Shown piece after piece: positions 46,092-56,252 of a DNA stretch of 64,000 nucleotides (the stretch's first letter is position 1; each line of letters opens with the position of its first letter). Source of the stretch: Oscillatoria sp. CS-180 (GTDB lineage: Bacteria; Cyanobacteriota; Cyanobacteriia; Phormidesmidales; Phormidesmidaceae). Below the pieces are notes generated by a model, which did no database searches, was not told the origin of the DNA, and saw only the letters and a list, made by a program, of their open reading frames with translations. Location of the stretch: assembly GCF_028330965.1 (NCBI RefSeq), contig NZ_JAQMUB010000052.1, forward strand, positions 93,790 to 157,789, given 5' to 3'. A program made the translations under genes and the position numbers.

Positions 46092-46865
46092 CTAGTATCC
46101 GCTGAGGGATCCCCGCCGCTTGGCGGTACGCTCGGCCCAGCGAAAGATCAGCAAGCCTAGGGCCAGATACGCAATACCGTTCAACAGCGCTAAACCATAG
46201 GTGAGCCAGTCTAAGCCAATGTTTCTCGCCATGAGGTCTCGCAGTAGGCCCGTACTGGGGATCATGGGCAGCAGAAAGCGAAGCCCCTGCATGATGCCTG
46301 TCGATTCTTCTAGAGGGGCGGCGAGCAAAAACAGCAGGAGGAATTGAAAAACTCCCAGAATCTGCTGCACTCGCTTGAAGACCAACGCGCAGGCTCCCAT
46401 CATGAAAGCGAATCCGTAACCTGCCATGACCAGAGAAAGGAGCGGCAGCAGCAGTGTGATTGGAAAGGATAAACGACTACCTGAAATGCCCATCAGCAAG
46501 AGGACAACGCCCACAATCAGGGTGAATCGCAAGGCTAGGCTAGCAACAGCCCTAGCTAGAAAAACACGGGGAGCACCAAAAGGAGACAAAAAGACTTGCT
46601 CTAAAGTACCGGTCTGGGCCTCTGACTGTAGCCCGATCGCAATGTCGTTGATGATGTACAGATTCAGCGTCCACAACACATAGCCAACGACAACAGCATC
46701 CAGGCGATCGCCGAAGGCAAAGCTTGGCCCTGCCATGTATCGAGCGCTGAGAAACAGGCCATAGAACACCGACGTCGTGATGATGAGACCTGCAATCACC
46801 TCAGCCGGGTAGCGGATGAACTGAATCCAAGTACGCTTCAGCTCGACGTAGAGTAAATCCATCAT
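46092..46865 (-). CDS. ABC-2 type transporter permease
   Basis: A 257-residue protein with six membrane helices and the ABC-2 layout: helix near IAGLIITTSVFYGLFLSARY, then SEAQTGTLEQVFLSPFGAPR (the cytoplasmic coupling loop typical of ABC-2 permeases), then the paired late helices. Its start overlaps the stop of the ATPase gene by four bases (46862-46865), so translation is coupled. The substrate is unknown: an efflux system, possibly for drugs or lipids. Confidence 0.9.
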   Translation of the reverse strand: MMDLLYVELKRTWIQFIRYPAEVIAGLIITTSVFYGLFLSARYMAGPSFAFGDRLDAVVVGYVLWTLNLYIINDIAIGLQSEAQTGTLEQVFLSPFGAPRVFLARAVASLALRFTLIVGVVLLLMGISGSRLSFPITLLLPLLSLVMAGYGFAFMMGACALVFKRVQQILGVFQFLLLFLLAAPLEESTGIMQGLRFLLPMIPSTGLLRDLMARNIGLDWLTYGLALLNGIAYLALGLLIFRWAERTAKRRGSLSGY

Positions 46866-47845
46866 GACGTGGGTTCCTGATTATCTTGGACTAGCTTGAG
46901 GAAAACTTGAGTGAGGTCAGCGCGATCGCGCTGCACTGACATGAGCGGTAAGGGTTGAAGTGCCGCTAGCAGGGCATACAGCCCTTCGGACGTCCCAGCG
47001 TAAGTGATAGATTGGCCGTCCACGTGCCCCCCCAATCTGGCAATGGCAACGCGCTGCGTCTCGGTCGGTACACCATCCACTTCCAGGCGATAGGCCGAAT
47101 CAGAAAATTCTCGCAGCAGGGACTCGGTAGATTGCTGTGTAATCATGCGTCCCCGTCGGATAATCGCAACCCGATCTGAGAGTTCCTCAGCCACGTCTAG
47201 CTGATGGGTGGTCAGCAAAATCGCCCGCCCCTCTTTAGCGATTTGTCGAACGAGGGTCTTTACCGTTTCACTGGCTTCGACATCAAGTCCCAATGTGGGT
47301 TCATCTAACAGCAGCAATTGAGGATTGTGGATTAGAGAAACCGCGATCGCCACTTTTTGCTGCATGCCCCGGGACAGGTTTTGCACAGGAGTCCTTCGCT
47401 TCTCTTCTAACCCAAAGCGGGCCAGCAGCTCTAAACCGCGCCGGTGAGCAATCTTGCGAGGAACTTGACGCAGGACGCCGAAGTACTCCAAATTCTCCTC
47501 CGGAGTCAACCGCCAGTAAAGATTGCGATTGCCCTCCAAAACGGCACCAATGTTGCGAAGGGCACGGGCACTACGATGGGGATCTTCTCCCACGACACGA
47601 ACCTGCCCCCGATCAGGACGCACCAGCCCCGAAATCATTTTGATAGTAGTGGTTTTACCCGCTCCATTGGGACCCAAGAAGGCCAGAACTTCTCCTCTAT
47701 GCAGTGTGAGTGAGACCTGATTAACGGCCTCAAATCGCCGCTTGCCACGTCCATAGGCTTTTGATAAGTCGCGGGTTGCCAACACCACGGATGAAGGCGA
47801 TGGCTCCGTGACCTGCTCCAAACCCGGACGATTGATAAGTTGCAC
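46862..47845 (-). CDS. ABC-2 type transporter ATPase
   Basis: A 327-residue ATPase with a C-terminal extension. Walker A FLGPNGAGKTTTIKMISG, signature LSRGMQQKVAIAVSLIHNP, Walker B LLLLDEPTLGLDVEASETV and switch LLTTHQLDVAEEL. The start is GTG 47845. The last ~90 residues (from about RRGRMITQQST) form the usual regulatory/dimerisation domain. It overlaps the permease gene by four bases. Confidence 0.92.
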   Translation of the reverse strand: MQLINRPGLEQVTEPSPSSVVLATRDLSKAYGRGKRRFEAVNQVSLTLHRGEVLAFLGPNGAGKTTTIKMISGLVRPDRGQVRVVGEDPHRSARALRNIGAVLEGNRNLYWRLTPEENLEYFGVLRQVPRKIAHRRGLELLARFGLEEKRRTPVQNLSRGMQQKVAIAVSLIHNPQLLLLDEPTLGLDVEASETVKTLVRQIAKEGRAILLTTHQLDVAEELSDRVAIIRRGRMITQQSTESLLREFSDSAYRLEVDGVPTETQRVAIARLGGHVDGQSITYAGTSEGLYALLAALQPLPLMSVQRDRADLTQVFLKLVQDNQEPTS

Positions 47846-48036
47846 GACAGAATATCGCTCCTAGCTAAGGTTAGCTCTTTACTTATCTTAATATTCTGAT
47901 GAGATTTCAACATAGCGGAATTGAAGAGCCAGGGCCATCGCCTCTGAGTAAGTCCTTCAAAGCCTCAGAATTTTGCCCGGAAGATTGTTCAGTACTTTGA
48001 CTTGCAATCGTTCTTTGTCAAAGTTACGGCAGCGAA

Positions 48037-48720
48037 TTAAATTTCGTCTCGAATATCCAATACCTGGCGCGTAGTTTCTAGCGCTTCTGATGCTCGTTTG
48101 AGCTTAGCTTCAAGATATTGCTTTTGGTTGACGAGCTGCCGCAACTGCTGGTTACGGGCGATCGCCTGACTCACAATACCCAGCTGCTCTGGTGGGCATA
48201 TCTGGCACTGCATTTGACCATCCGCATCTAAGCTACAGAGACGATATTGTGTCCCTTGCACAAGACGGGCTGCCTGAGTTTGCTGGGACAGTTTTTCAAC
48301 ATAAGCTGCGATTTGCGCGGCATCTCCATATCGCAATACAGAGGCTGTGTCCTCCACAGTATTTTGAGGAGATTGATTGACCGCCTCTAGCCAACCGTCA
48401 ATGATGGGACCTGCCATGTAGAGCTGCTGAATTTTAAATAAGGTATCTCTCAGAGCTTGATGCCAACCCACGATCGCCGTTTCCACATCGGCCAATAAAT
48501 TGAGCGCTAGCGCCGCATTAGCATCGTTGCGATGACTACTAAAGTTAGGCCGCTTGGCTTTGGGAAATAGAGGCAGTGTTGCCTGTTCAGACACTGATTG
48601 TTTGGGTAAGGAGTAAGACACAGGGGGAGACGACGAGCCTGTCGCAGTAGCCTTCTTCTTAGAGGACACCGTTGACTGCGTGAATGATGGCAAGTCTAAA
48701 GAGGCGGATTTTTTAACCAT
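48037..48720 (-). CDS. Cyanobacterial protein of unknown function, helical
   Basis: A ~227-residue protein. N-terminus (first ~65) is Ser/Pro/Lys-rich and probably disordered. Central helical part around NLLADVETAIVGWHQALRDT and IQQLYMAGPIIDGWLEAV. A Cys-containing QYRLCSLDADGQMQCQICPP (about 155-175) and then a coiled-coil tail (LRQLVNQKQYLEAKLKRASE) end the protein. No signal peptide, no known domain. The ATG at 48720 (MVKKSASLD) is preferred over 48750. The upstream frame extension (MRSRRVWNSE) is unlikely. Confidence 0.7.
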   Translation of the reverse strand: MVKKSASLDLPSFTQSTVSSKKKATATGSSSPPVSYSLPKQSVSEQATLPLFPKAKRPNFSSHRNDANAALALNLLADVETAIVGWHQALRDTLFKIQQLYMAGPIIDGWLEAVNQSPQNTVEDTASVLRYGDAAQIAAYVEKLSQQTQAARLVQGTQYRLCSLDADGQMQCQICPPEQLGIVSQAIARNQQLRQLVNQKQYLEAKLKRASEALETTRQVLDIRDEI

Positions 48721-49283
48721 TTCACTATTCCAAACTCGGCGCGATCGCACCTCGATTCCCCTTCGTTAACGCATACTTCAAATCCGATACAGGTCTTCAT
48801 CAAAGCACACGGGTAGAATACCCGACATTTCTATTCAAAGGATGCAACAAAACTCATGATCTGCACCAACTTTTTCCTGATTTTCTAAACACAGCAGCAG
48901 AAATCATCATTGCTTTTTAAACTATACGATCACTTGTACTATAACTACCGAACTCTAGATTTTGGACCTTTACAAATTCAACGTCTCTTTAAATTGAACA
49001 TCCCAGTCGCAGCATCAACCCCGATACTTCTTCCCGTTAAAACGCAGACCAATTCGAGGTCTTTTCCAAAAGACCTCTCCATAGGAAGACGACTGCAATG
49101 CCTCAGTTCAATAAGGTCAAATTTAGAGGCTGGATGTCTAGAACCAGCCTGTTTCAATTCTGTAAAGATTCAACTCTGTAAAGACCGCTGCCGAGGGATT
49201 TAGGCTTCTCCAACGTAGGGAAAACGCATGGCGTTCTTGTGCTACTACGTTCTTGTGATAGATGTATCAATGTTTTTCAGCAG
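48721..49283. other. Gene-free stretch of 563 bases
   Basis: A plus-strand frame at 48910-49203 has a non-ATG start, no ribosome binding site and no family resemblance, and is not called. The stretch is divergent: the helical protein leaves to the left, DUF1816 starts at 49284. No repeats of the families above were seen. Confidence 0.5.
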
Positions 49284-49562
49284 ATGAATATCTTTAAGTG
49301 GCTTTGGAAGACAACTCGCTTCCTTGCGTCTTTAGCCGCAGGGGAACAGGGGCAAAAAGCTTGGTGGATCAGAATTATTACTCAGGAACCCAACTGCACG
49401 TACTACTTTGGTCCCTTTGATGGGCGGAGCATTGCAACTGAACAGCAGTCTGGTTTCATTGAAGACTTGGAACTAGAAGGCGCCAAGGTTGTGACCGTCA
49501 ACATTTTGTTCTGCTATCCATCAACTTTGACTATTGAAGGGACTCGTCAACTCAACTACTAA
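49284..49562 (+). CDS. DUF1816 domain protein
   Basis: A 92-residue protein matching DUF1816, a small cyanobacterial family of unknown function: WWIRIITQEPNCTYYFGPFD is its signature, followed by GFIEDLELEGAKVVTVNIL and a Pro-containing end CYPSTLTIEG. No membrane segment or Cys pair apart from single residues. The ATG at 49284 (MNIFKWLWKTTRFLAS) is favoured over an upstream frame. It is followed by an unrelated gene after 155 bases. Confidence 0.85.
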   Translation: MNIFKWLWKTTRFLASLAAGEQGQKAWWIRIITQEPNCTYYFGPFDGRSIATEQQSGFIEDLELEGAKVVTVNILFCYPSTLTIEGTRQLNY

Positions 49563-49717
49563 ATTCTTTGATTGACAGGATTGATGCAGTTGAATCCGGT
49601 TTTGGCCCTTTGCCCGCTAAATTATGGAGAAGCCAAATTTAACGTCCCCCTAAATTGGAGGATGTCAGGGAGCCATGCGTAAGTCCTAATTGAAATAGGA
49701 ACCCCAAAATTATTGAC

Positions 49718-50497
49718 ATGGCAGACAACTCTACCGCTAAAAAACCGACTGGCGATCTAGAGCAGGGCAACATTTATTTCGTCTATTTACCCAAAGTGCA
49801 GTCTGAAACGGTCAACGCTCTTGATGACGTGCAGCAACTTCACATCATTCTAGAACCTCATAATCATCAATGGTTTCGCCTAATTACGATTGGTAAGAAA
49901 ACACTGCCTGATCCCAAAAGCTCAGGTCGTCAAGGCTGGTGTTATGTGGACAGTGTCACCGACTCCAATACTGAATTTGAAGAGGGCATGCGGCGCCGAA
50001 CGTATCAGACTAAGACGCTAGGTGAACGGCTTCAGCCTGCTGCCCGGCCAGTTGGAGAAGGGGTTTATAGGTTGCTCACTTACGATGACCAGACCCGTCT
50101 GGTATATGCTTTAGAACTGCCCAAAGAATTGGGTGAAGCACAAAAACTATTCAATATCGGTAAGACGGGAGACTATATCGTCAGCGTCAAAAATCCTGAC
50201 CAAAACTCTTCTGATGGCCAGGGTTTCCAGAAGGATAGCCGTAAAGCCGATTTCCCAGAATCATTGCAAGAGAGGTTTGGCGATCGCCGCTTTGCTTCGT
50301 TATCTTCAGTTGATTTTCTCGATTATGAAGGTGCTGAATTGCTGCTGATTGGCACTGATGCCGACAGTCCAGAAGCGATTGGTACGTCTTTGAGTCCACA
50401 GGACGAAGATGAAAGCTCTGCCGAAATCATCAACAAACTCAGGATGCGAAAGACACGACATCCTCTAGGACCGTTGCTTGAGGGCACCTTAGAGTAA
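49718..50497 (+). CDS. Conserved protein of unknown function
   Basis: A 259-residue soluble protein of unknown function. It opens with GDLEQGNIYFVYLPKVQSET and has QQLHIILEPHNHQWFRLITI in the middle, with a conserved-looking end RKTRHPLGPLLEGTLE. Acidic stretch (QDEDESSAEI) before the C-terminus. No signal peptide, membrane helix or recognised domain. The start is the ATG at 49718. It lies 122 bases upstream of rpmG on the same strand. I do not recognise a family. Confidence 0.65.
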   Translation: MADNSTAKKPTGDLEQGNIYFVYLPKVQSETVNALDDVQQLHIILEPHNHQWFRLITIGKKTLPDPKSSGRQGWCYVDSVTDSNTEFEEGMRRRTYQTKTLGERLQPAARPVGEGVYRLLTYDDQTRLVYALELPKELGEAQKLFNIGKTGDYIVSVKNPDQNSSDGQGFQKDSRKADFPESLQERFGDRRFASLSSVDFLDYEGAELLLIGTDADSPEAIGTSLSPQDEDESSAEIINKLRMRKTRHPLGPLLEGTLE

Positions 50498-50619
50498 GAG
50501 AGAAAGAAACTTTGGTCGACTGTAGTCAGCTATGACGACAAAACACAATTGCCGAATCGAGAATCGCATGAAATAATAGGAGATCGTGTCTCTTATTTTC
50601 TTGAGCTGATCTATCTGTC

Positions 50620-50808
50620 ATGGCTAAAGGCGTTCGTTTGGTAATCACCTTGGAGTGTACGGAGTGCCGCACCAGCACCAATAAGCGGTCTCCTGGGGTT
50701 TCTCGGTACACCACTGAGAAAAATCGTCGGAATACCTCTGGTCGCATTGAACTCAAAAAGTTCTGTCCGCAGTGCAATACCCACACCGTGCATAAAGAAA
50801 TTAAGTAA
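50620..50808 (+). CDS. rpmG: 50S ribosomal protein L33
   Basis: 62 residues: [20 protein letters not shown], with the zinc-binding CxxC pairs (CTEC and CPQC), and [21 protein letters not shown]33 sits near the E-site of the large subunit. It is followed after 36 bases by rpsR, the common rpmG-rpsR pair in cyanobacteria and plastids. Confidence 0.98.
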   Translation: MAKGVRLVITLECTECRTSTNKRSPGVSRYTTEKNRRNTSGRIELKKFCPQCNTHTVHKEIK

Positions 50809-50844
50809 TTGAACTCTGAGCAAACCATTAATTAGGTAGAACCA

Positions 50845-51060
50845 ATGGCATATTTTCGTCGTCGTCTTTCTCCTATCAAGCCAGGAGACATTATCGACTA
50901 CAAGGATGTAGATTTGCTTCGCAAATTCATCACAGAGCGAGGCAAGATCCTGCCCCGTCGGATTTCTGGCCTGACCGCAAAACAGCAGCGTGATCTAACG
51001 GTTGCAATCAAGCGGGCACGCATGTTGGCTTTGTTGCCCTACGTCAATCGCGAAGGCTAA
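50845..51060 (+). CDS. rpsR: 30S ribosomal protein S18
   Basis: 71 residues with the S18 signature: [20 protein letters not shown] followed by [20 protein letters not shown] and [10 protein letters not shown]. It binds with S6 in the platform of the small subunit. It is probably co-transcribed with rpmG. A 300-base gap precedes the next gene. Confidence 0.98.
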   Translation: MAYFRRRLSPIKPGDIIDYKDVDLLRKFITERGKILPRRISGLTAKQQRDLTVAIKRARMLALLPYVNREG

Positions 51061-51360
51061 GTTATTTCGTTGGCAGCTCAAGAGGGTTGGGTTGTAAGCG
51101 GCGATCGCTGAGACAGATAACACACCTACGGATATGGCATTGCTATCTGTCCAAACGGTAATCGTTAATACCTCAGGGCTTGCTTTAGCGTTGTTCTCTC
51201 AAGGGTTCTGAGCTGAAGTGCCGTTACTAACGACGTAATTGACAGCATAATCCCGTTGTCCTGATAGTTCTAAAATCGGAGCGTCTTGAGCAAGTAGGTC
51301 AGACGACCCTAGTTTGGATAAGCTAGGGACATATTGTGTAGCTGAAGGGAAGTTAAGGTT
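51061..51360. other. Gene-free stretch of 300 bases
   Basis: It contains no ORF of interest. HIP1 (GGCGATCGC) occurs at about 51101. It presumably holds the rpmG-rpsR transcript end and the promoter of the ribonuclease gene. No hairpin with T-run was seen. Confidence 0.4.
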
Positions 51361-53415
51361 GTGCAGAAGGGGACGCTAGTCGAGTTCCAGGTGAAAGGCA
51401 GTCCTCGTCTAGGCATCCTAGATCGACCTGAGGGTAAGAAAAACTGGATCGTGCTAGATGATCGCGGCCAGTCCCACACGATTCATCCCCGCTCACTCAC
51501 CTTCCAATTTGCGCAGCCAGTAGAAGAGGACTACACGGCAGAAGATCTCACTACGCTACAGGCCGAAGCTGAGAAATATATCGATCCCAGCAGCCTGCAA
51601 GTTGCTTGGGAACTGCTGCAAGAAGCTGGAGAATCAGTTGAGCCCTCCTCGCTAGCGCTGCTGCTATTTTCGGATCAAAGTTTTGCTTTTTGTTACGCAG
51701 CTCATCGGCTGCTAGCGGACGATACCATCTTCTTCAAACAGAAGGGCGATCGCTATGAACCACGCCCCCCAGCCCAGGTGCAGGAGCGTCTGCATCAGAT
51801 TGAAAAAGAGGCTCAAAGGAAAGCGGAATGGGATGGTTTTTTAGGCCGAACTCAACAAAGGCTGGCAGGAGAATCAGTAGAATGGCAGAAGAGCGATCGC
51901 GTGCGCTTGGAAACCCTTGAAAAGTTCGCACTTTTAGGCGACGAGTCCAATCAAAAGGGTCAAGCTCAAGAGGTGTTGTCTGCTTTGGGTAGGCAAATGA
52001 CCTCTGAATCAGCTTTTCATCTGCTAGTTGATTTAGGACTATGGAAGGTTCATGAGAATCTGGCGCTGCGACGTAGTCAAATTCCTGTGGATTTCCCTGA
52101 GGCTGTTGTAACAATGGCGCAGTATCGCCTGATCAATGTGTCACCTGACGCCGATGAAAATCGGCTCGATCTGACTGCCTTAAAAACTTACACCATTGAC
52201 GACGAGAGTACTCGCGAAATTGACGATGCTCTCAGTATGGAAACTTTACCAGACGGACGACAGCGCCTCTGGGTTCATATTGCTGATCCAACCCGCTGGG
52301 TCGCTCCCGGTGATGCTTTAGATTTGGAAGCGCGTCGTCGCTGCACGACGGTTTATTTGCCAACTGGCATGGTGCCGATGTTCCCCATTGAGTTGGCAAC
52401 CGGCCCCATGAGTTTGATTCAAGGAGAAGAACGCTGCGCTCTCAGCTTTGGTGTCGTCTTAACAGGAGCAGGGGCGATTGAGGAGTACTGTATTGCCGCA
52501 AGTCTGGTCAGGCCGACCTACCGGTTAACCTATGAAGACGTGGATGAGATGCTGGATCTAGGCATTCAGGCAGAGCCAGAACTGCTGGCGATCGCCCATT
52601 GGGCCAAAATTAGGGAACAGTGGCGAGCACAGCAGGGCGCTATCAATATTCACATGCCTGAATCCTCTATTCGAGTTCTGCAAGAGGATGAACAGGACTC
52701 AATCGACATTCGGGTATTAGATGACTCTCCCTCCCGGGAACTAGTCGCTGAGATGATGATCTTGGCGGGTGAAGTAGCCGCCCGTTATGGGCAAGACAAT
52801 GCGCTGGCAATGCCCTTTCGGAGTCAGCCACAGCCTGAATTGCCGCCAGAGGAGGAGCTAATGCAGCTGCCCTCAGCCCTAGTTCGCTATTCCGCTATTC
52901 GCCGCTGTATGCCGCGCAGCGAGATGGGCATCACCCCCGCCCGCCACGCCACTTTGGGTCTGGAAGGCTACAGTCAGGTCACGTCTCCCATTCGCCGCTA
53001 TACAGATCTGCTGGCCCATTTTCAAATTAAGGCTCATCTCCGGGGCGATCCGCTACCTTTTTCGTCAGACGAAATTACGGAGCTGACCCAGGGAGCTAGC
53101 TCAGGGGCCTATGAAGCTGTTCTTGTCGAACGTCAAACCAAACGCTACTGGGCCTTGGAATATTTACGTCGTCGGGGTCAAGAGACACTTTGGTCTGTGC
53201 TTTTACTGCGGTGGCTGCGAGAGAACGATCGCTTAGGGTTAGTTCTGTTTGAAGAACTGGGCCTTGAATTGCCCATGCGCTTCGAGCGCAACGTTGAACT
53301 GGGAGAACGGTTACAAATCAAAATCACCCACGCCAATCCTCGTCAAGACATCATTCGAATGCAGGAAGTGACCATCGAAGAAGAAACTGACTCTCTTGCT
53401 GAAGTCTCCAGTTAG
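51361..53415 (+). CDS. Exoribonuclease of the RNase II/RNase R family
   Basis: 684 residues, degrading RNA 3'-to-5' processively. An N-terminal cold-shock/OB-like part (about 1-50) is followed by a helical insert. The RNB catalytic domain starts near residue 275, with the metal-binding Asp cluster DDESTREIDDALSM (Asp281 to Asp290) and WVHIADPTRWV. The C-terminal S1 region is short (about 60 residues), unlike RNase R. The GTG at 51361 is used as start, since no ATG is close. It follows rpsR, a common arrangement in cyanobacteria. Confidence 0.93.
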   Translation: MQKGTLVEFQVKGSPRLGILDRPEGKKNWIVLDDRGQSHTIHPRSLTFQFAQPVEEDYTAEDLTTLQAEAEKYIDPSSLQVAWELLQEAGESVEPSSLALLLFSDQSFAFCYAAHRLLADDTIFFKQKGDRYEPRPPAQVQERLHQIEKEAQRKAEWDGFLGRTQQRLAGESVEWQKSDRVRLETLEKFALLGDESNQKGQAQEVLSALGRQMTSESAFHLLVDLGLWKVHENLALRRSQIPVDFPEAVVTMAQYRLINVSPDADENRLDLTALKTYTIDDESTREIDDALSMETLPDGRQRLWVHIADPTRWVAPGDALDLEARRRCTTVYLPTGMVPMFPIELATGPMSLIQGEERCALSFGVVLTGAGAIEEYCIAASLVRPTYRLTYEDVDEMLDLGIQAEPELLAIAHWAKIREQWRAQQGAINIHMPESSIRVLQEDEQDSIDIRVLDDSPSRELVAEMMILAGEVAARYGQDNALAMPFRSQPQPELPPEEELMQLPSALVRYSAIRRCMPRSEMGITPARHATLGLEGYSQVTSPIRRYTDLLAHFQIKAHLRGDPLPFSSDEITELTQGASSGAYEAVLVERQTKRYWALEYLRRRGQETLWSVLLLRWLRENDRLGLVLFEELGLELPMRFERNVELGERLQIKITHANPRQDIIRMQEVTIEEETDSLAEVSS

Positions 53416-53552
53416 GATCATCCCTTAGCTAGAACGATGGAGAGAGCTAGACCGTAATCCGTGGGCTAGAAATTGATCTCTCCTTCAGCCTTCATCCTGT
53501 TCTGGCGCTCCCTATAATAGGAGACTGTGAAAGTCGCCAATCTCCCAACCCT

Positions 53553-55127
53553 ATGGCTAATAACGAGTCTCAACAGCCTGCCCAAAATGCATCAACATTG
53601 GACGAAATTCGGGCAGCGCGGCTACAGAAGGTCGAGCAGCTAACCCAAGCGGGCTTGACCCCGTTTGCGTATCGTTGGGAGAAGACCCACGATGCAGCTG
53701 ACCTGCAGGCTAAATACGCGGATTTAAAGGCCGGGGGAGAAGTTGAGGATGAGGTAGCGATCGCCGGACGCATCCTGGCCCGTCGTGTCTTCGGCAAGCT
53801 AGCCTTCTTCAACTTGCAAGACGAGAGCGGCACCATACAGCTTTACCTGGATAAAAAAGTCATTCGTGACAGCATGGCCGACAATCCCAATGCGTTCAAT
53901 CAGGTCAAGCAGCTGACGGACGTTGGCGACTTGATTGGCGTTCGTGGCACTATCAAGCGCACAGAAAAAGGTGAACTGTCGGTCAAAGTGCAGGAGTATG
54001 CCCTCCTGACTAAATCTCTGCTCCCATTGCCGGACAAGTGGCACGGGCTAACCGATGTGGCTAAGCGTTATCGTCAGCGCTATGTCGATCTGATTGTGAA
54101 TCCTGACGTGCGGGAGACGTTTCGTAAGCGGGCGCTGATCACGTCGACCATTCGTCGATTTTTTGAAGACCGGGGATTTTTAGAAATTGAGACTCCCGTC
54201 CTGCAAGGAGAGGCTGGGGGGGCAGAGGCTCGTCCCTTTGTGACTTATCACAACACGCTGGATATGGAGCTTTACCTCCGGATTGCCACCGAACTGCATT
54301 TGAAGCGGTTGGTCGTAGGGGGATTTGAGAAGGTTTTCGAAATTGGTCGTATCTTTCGCAACGAAGGCGTCTCAACTCGCCATAATCCCGAGTTCACCAG
54401 CATCGAAGTCTATGAAGCCTACGCGGACTACAACGACTTCATGACTATGACGGAAGAACTGATTTCAGAAATCAGCCGTTCCATCTTAGAAACGACCCAA
54501 ATCACCTATCAAGACCACACGATTGACCTGACCCCACCGTGGCGACGCATTTCTATGCATGATTTGGTGAAAGAGGAAACCGGCTTGGATTTTAACCAAC
54601 TTACAGATTTGGCTGAAGCTAAAAGCAAAGTAACTACCCTGGGCATTAAAAACATTGAGGAGTGTGATTCGCTTGGTCGCTTGCTCAACACGGTGTTTGA
54701 AGAAGCCGTTGAGGCGAACCTAATTCAGCCGACCTTCGTCATTGACTATCCGGTTGAAATTTCGCCGCTCTCGAAACCCCACCGCAGCAAGCCAGGACTA
54801 GTTGAACGGTTTGAGCTATTTATTGCAGGACGAGAAACGGCCAATGGCTTTTCAGAGCTGACCGATCCGATCGATCAGCGGGCTCGGTTTGAAGAGCAGG
54901 CGGCTCGCAAAGCCGCAGGGGATTTAGAAGCTACAGGCGTTGATGAGGACTTCTTGACAGCGCTGGAATATGGCATGCCGCCGACTTGCGGTCTGGGAAT
55001 TGGTATTGATCGCCTCACCATGCTGCTCACGAACAGCCCTAGCATCCGCGATGTCATTGCTTTTCCGCTCCTTAAACGCGATCGCGCCGACGAAACAGCA
55101 GAGACTTCTGACAAGAACAGTGAATGA
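53553..55127 (+). CDS. lysS: Lysyl-tRNA synthetase, class II
   Basis: 524 residues. N-terminal OB-fold anticodon-binding domain ([20 protein letters not shown]). Class II catalytic core: motif 2 around [20 protein letters not shown] and motif 3 [13 protein letters not shown]. The start ATG 53553 has its own upstream leader (no strong ribosome site visible). It charges tRNA-Lys. The gene lies 137 bases after the ribonuclease on the same strand. Confidence 0.98.
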   Translation: MANNESQQPAQNASTLDEIRAARLQKVEQLTQAGLTPFAYRWEKTHDAADLQAKYADLKAGGEVEDEVAIAGRILARRVFGKLAFFNLQDESGTIQLYLDKKVIRDSMADNPNAFNQVKQLTDVGDLIGVRGTIKRTEKGELSVKVQEYALLTKSLLPLPDKWHGLTDVAKRYRQRYVDLIVNPDVRETFRKRALITSTIRRFFEDRGFLEIETPVLQGEAGGAEARPFVTYHNTLDMELYLRIATELHLKRLVVGGFEKVFEIGRIFRNEGVSTRHNPEFTSIEVYEAYADYNDFMTMTEELISEISRSILETTQITYQDHTIDLTPPWRRISMHDLVKEETGLDFNQLTDLAEAKSKVTTLGIKNIEECDSLGRLLNTVFEEAVEANLIQPTFVIDYPVEISPLSKPHRSKPGLVERFELFIAGRETANGFSELTDPIDQRARFEEQAARKAAGDLEATGVDEDFLTALEYGMPPTCGLGIGIDRLTMLLTNSPSIRDVIAFPLLKRDRADETAETSDKNSE

Positions 55128-55180
55128 AGAAACTTTTGGACAGCTCACTCTCTTGACTTAGCAGACTCCTGCTCTGCTGT

Positions 55181-55618
55181 CTACAAAATAGTGAGGTAAG
55201 TATCAACAGATTCTTCGGGCAAAACTCTGAGTTTCTGATTCCGCAAGTCCAACTCAATACCAAGGGCTTCCAGGGGAATGACCCCTAAGAGAGCATTTCG
55301 TCCCCCAGGGAGTTCTAGACATTCAAACGTCCCTTCCCGTTTCATGAGGGAAATACGTGCATCTTGGAAAATACGGGCTTTGCTAAAGCCCGTCGCGGTT
55401 GCTGCATCGACTTCCTTCAGAAGTTCCAGACCAAGCTGTTGGATTGCCTCTGAAGGTAAGCAGAGGGTAGTCGCCCCCGTATCGACAAGAACATCATTCA
55501 GCGTGATAGAGCGTATTTGATCTGCGGAAATGTAGCCTCGGGTAGCCGCTGATTGATCAGCGCGGTTGGTGATGGTGAGTGTGGTGAGAATCTTACCCGT
55601 TGCTTGGTCTGTAGACAT
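55181..55618 (-). CDS. Clan AA retroviral-type aspartic protease domain protein
   Basis: 145 residues. Active-site motif VLVDTGATTLCLP (Asp-Thr-Gly, about residue 46) and the flap/psi-loop end LLGVIPLEALGIELD are the marks of bacterial retropepsin-like domains. The protein has no other domain and no signal peptide, so it probably acts as a homodimer in the cytoplasm. Its substrate is unknown. It lies beside the accessory block that begins downstream of lysS (convergent), close to a degraded STAND gene fragment. Confidence 0.85.
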   Translation of the reverse strand: MSTDQATGKILTTLTITNRADQSAATRGYISADQIRSITLNDVLVDTGATTLCLPSEAIQQLGLELLKEVDAATATGFSKARIFQDARISLMKREGTFECLELPGGRNALLGVIPLEALGIELDLRNQKLRVLPEESVDTYLTIL

Positions 55619-55709
55619 AGCGACCCTCCAAGTTGCCCTATTGCCATTTTAGAAGCACATACAGACCACTCTCTCGGATAGGTCGGTCTCACCCATCCCC
55701 CCTCTACTC

Positions 55710-55812
55710 TCCCACTCCGATCCACCGCTCCCATCAACTTCAACGCTGTCCGTTGCCCTTTCGTCAGCCCGATCTCGCCTGTTATATCCATTCCAGCTCA
55801 GGCGCGATCGTC
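55710..55812 (-). pseudogene. Remnant of the 3' end of a NACHT/WD40-type (STAND) gene
   Basis: Read on the minus strand, DDRA-stop-AGMDITGEIGLTKG continues as QRTALKLMGAVDRSG. It matches the C-terminal tail of the NACHT-WD40 protein at 56610-61070 (DNRVCTGMDITGAIGL, TEGQRTALKLMGAIDKAEG). An in-frame TGA interrupts the equivalent of Arg-Val-Cys. The downstream DNA (ATTTTAGAAGCACATACAGA at about 55648) also resembles that after the intact gene (ATTGTAGAAGTGCAGATACG at about 56543). So this is a second, eroded copy of the same 3' end. Confidence 0.78.
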
Positions 55813-55859
55813 AATTCCCCGTAGATATTCACACAGGCCTACGCCTAAACAAAGTTTCA

Positions 55860-56252
55860 TCAATCCTGGCTTTCAACAAATAGACTGGCTTCTTGAAACA
55901 CTTGTGCGATGTCAGGTTTATCGACAGCAGTGACGGTGTCGGGAAGATGCTTGTGATGTGGAAAGGTAGACAGATCAGGAAAATGAGGGGTGCTGTCATA
56001 GCGGAAAACCATTTTGTTGTCCTTATTCTGAAAGTGATATCGATAATCGATATGGGTGATTTGCCCATCAATGACTAGGATCGCTTCGCTGACTGCTAGC
56101 AGATAGTTGCCTTTGAAGCGAATGCGTAGCTTGAGATTTGCTCTCTCGGTCGTCAGGATAGTGGCATTGAATTGTTCGACGTACACATTGGGAAGGTCGA
56201 GCAATCGTTCTTCAACGAGATCGAAGTAAACCGTTAGAACATCACGCGACAC
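55860..56252 (-). CDS. tumE: TumE-family toxin of a toxin-antitoxin pair
   Basis: 130 residues. The family core is evident: NLKLRIRFKGNYLLAVSEAI, ITHIDYRYHFQNKDNKMVFR and YDSTPHFPDLSTFPHHKHLP. This DUF6516-type fold is annotated as the toxin half of TumE/TumA. Its start overlaps the stop of the antitoxin gene by 11 bases. The mode of action of TumE is not established in the sequence. Confidence 0.88.
   Translation of the reverse strand: MSRDVLTVYFDLVEERLLDLPNVYVEQFNATILTTERANLKLRIRFKGNYLLAVSEAILVIDGQITHIDYRYHFQNKDNKMVFRYDSTPHFPDLSTFPHHKHLPDTVTAVDKPDIAQVFQEASLFVESQD

Noticed and set aside
48910..49203. A 97-codon plus-strand ORF
   Set aside because: Non-ATG start, no ribosome site and no recognised motifs; it lies in AT-rich leader sequence.
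55498..55791. A minus-strand 97-codon ORF starting MDITGEIGLTKG
   Set aside because: Only its first ~25 codons match the STAND tail. The rest reads through unrelated sequence and into the protease gene region, so it is a remnant and not a gene.
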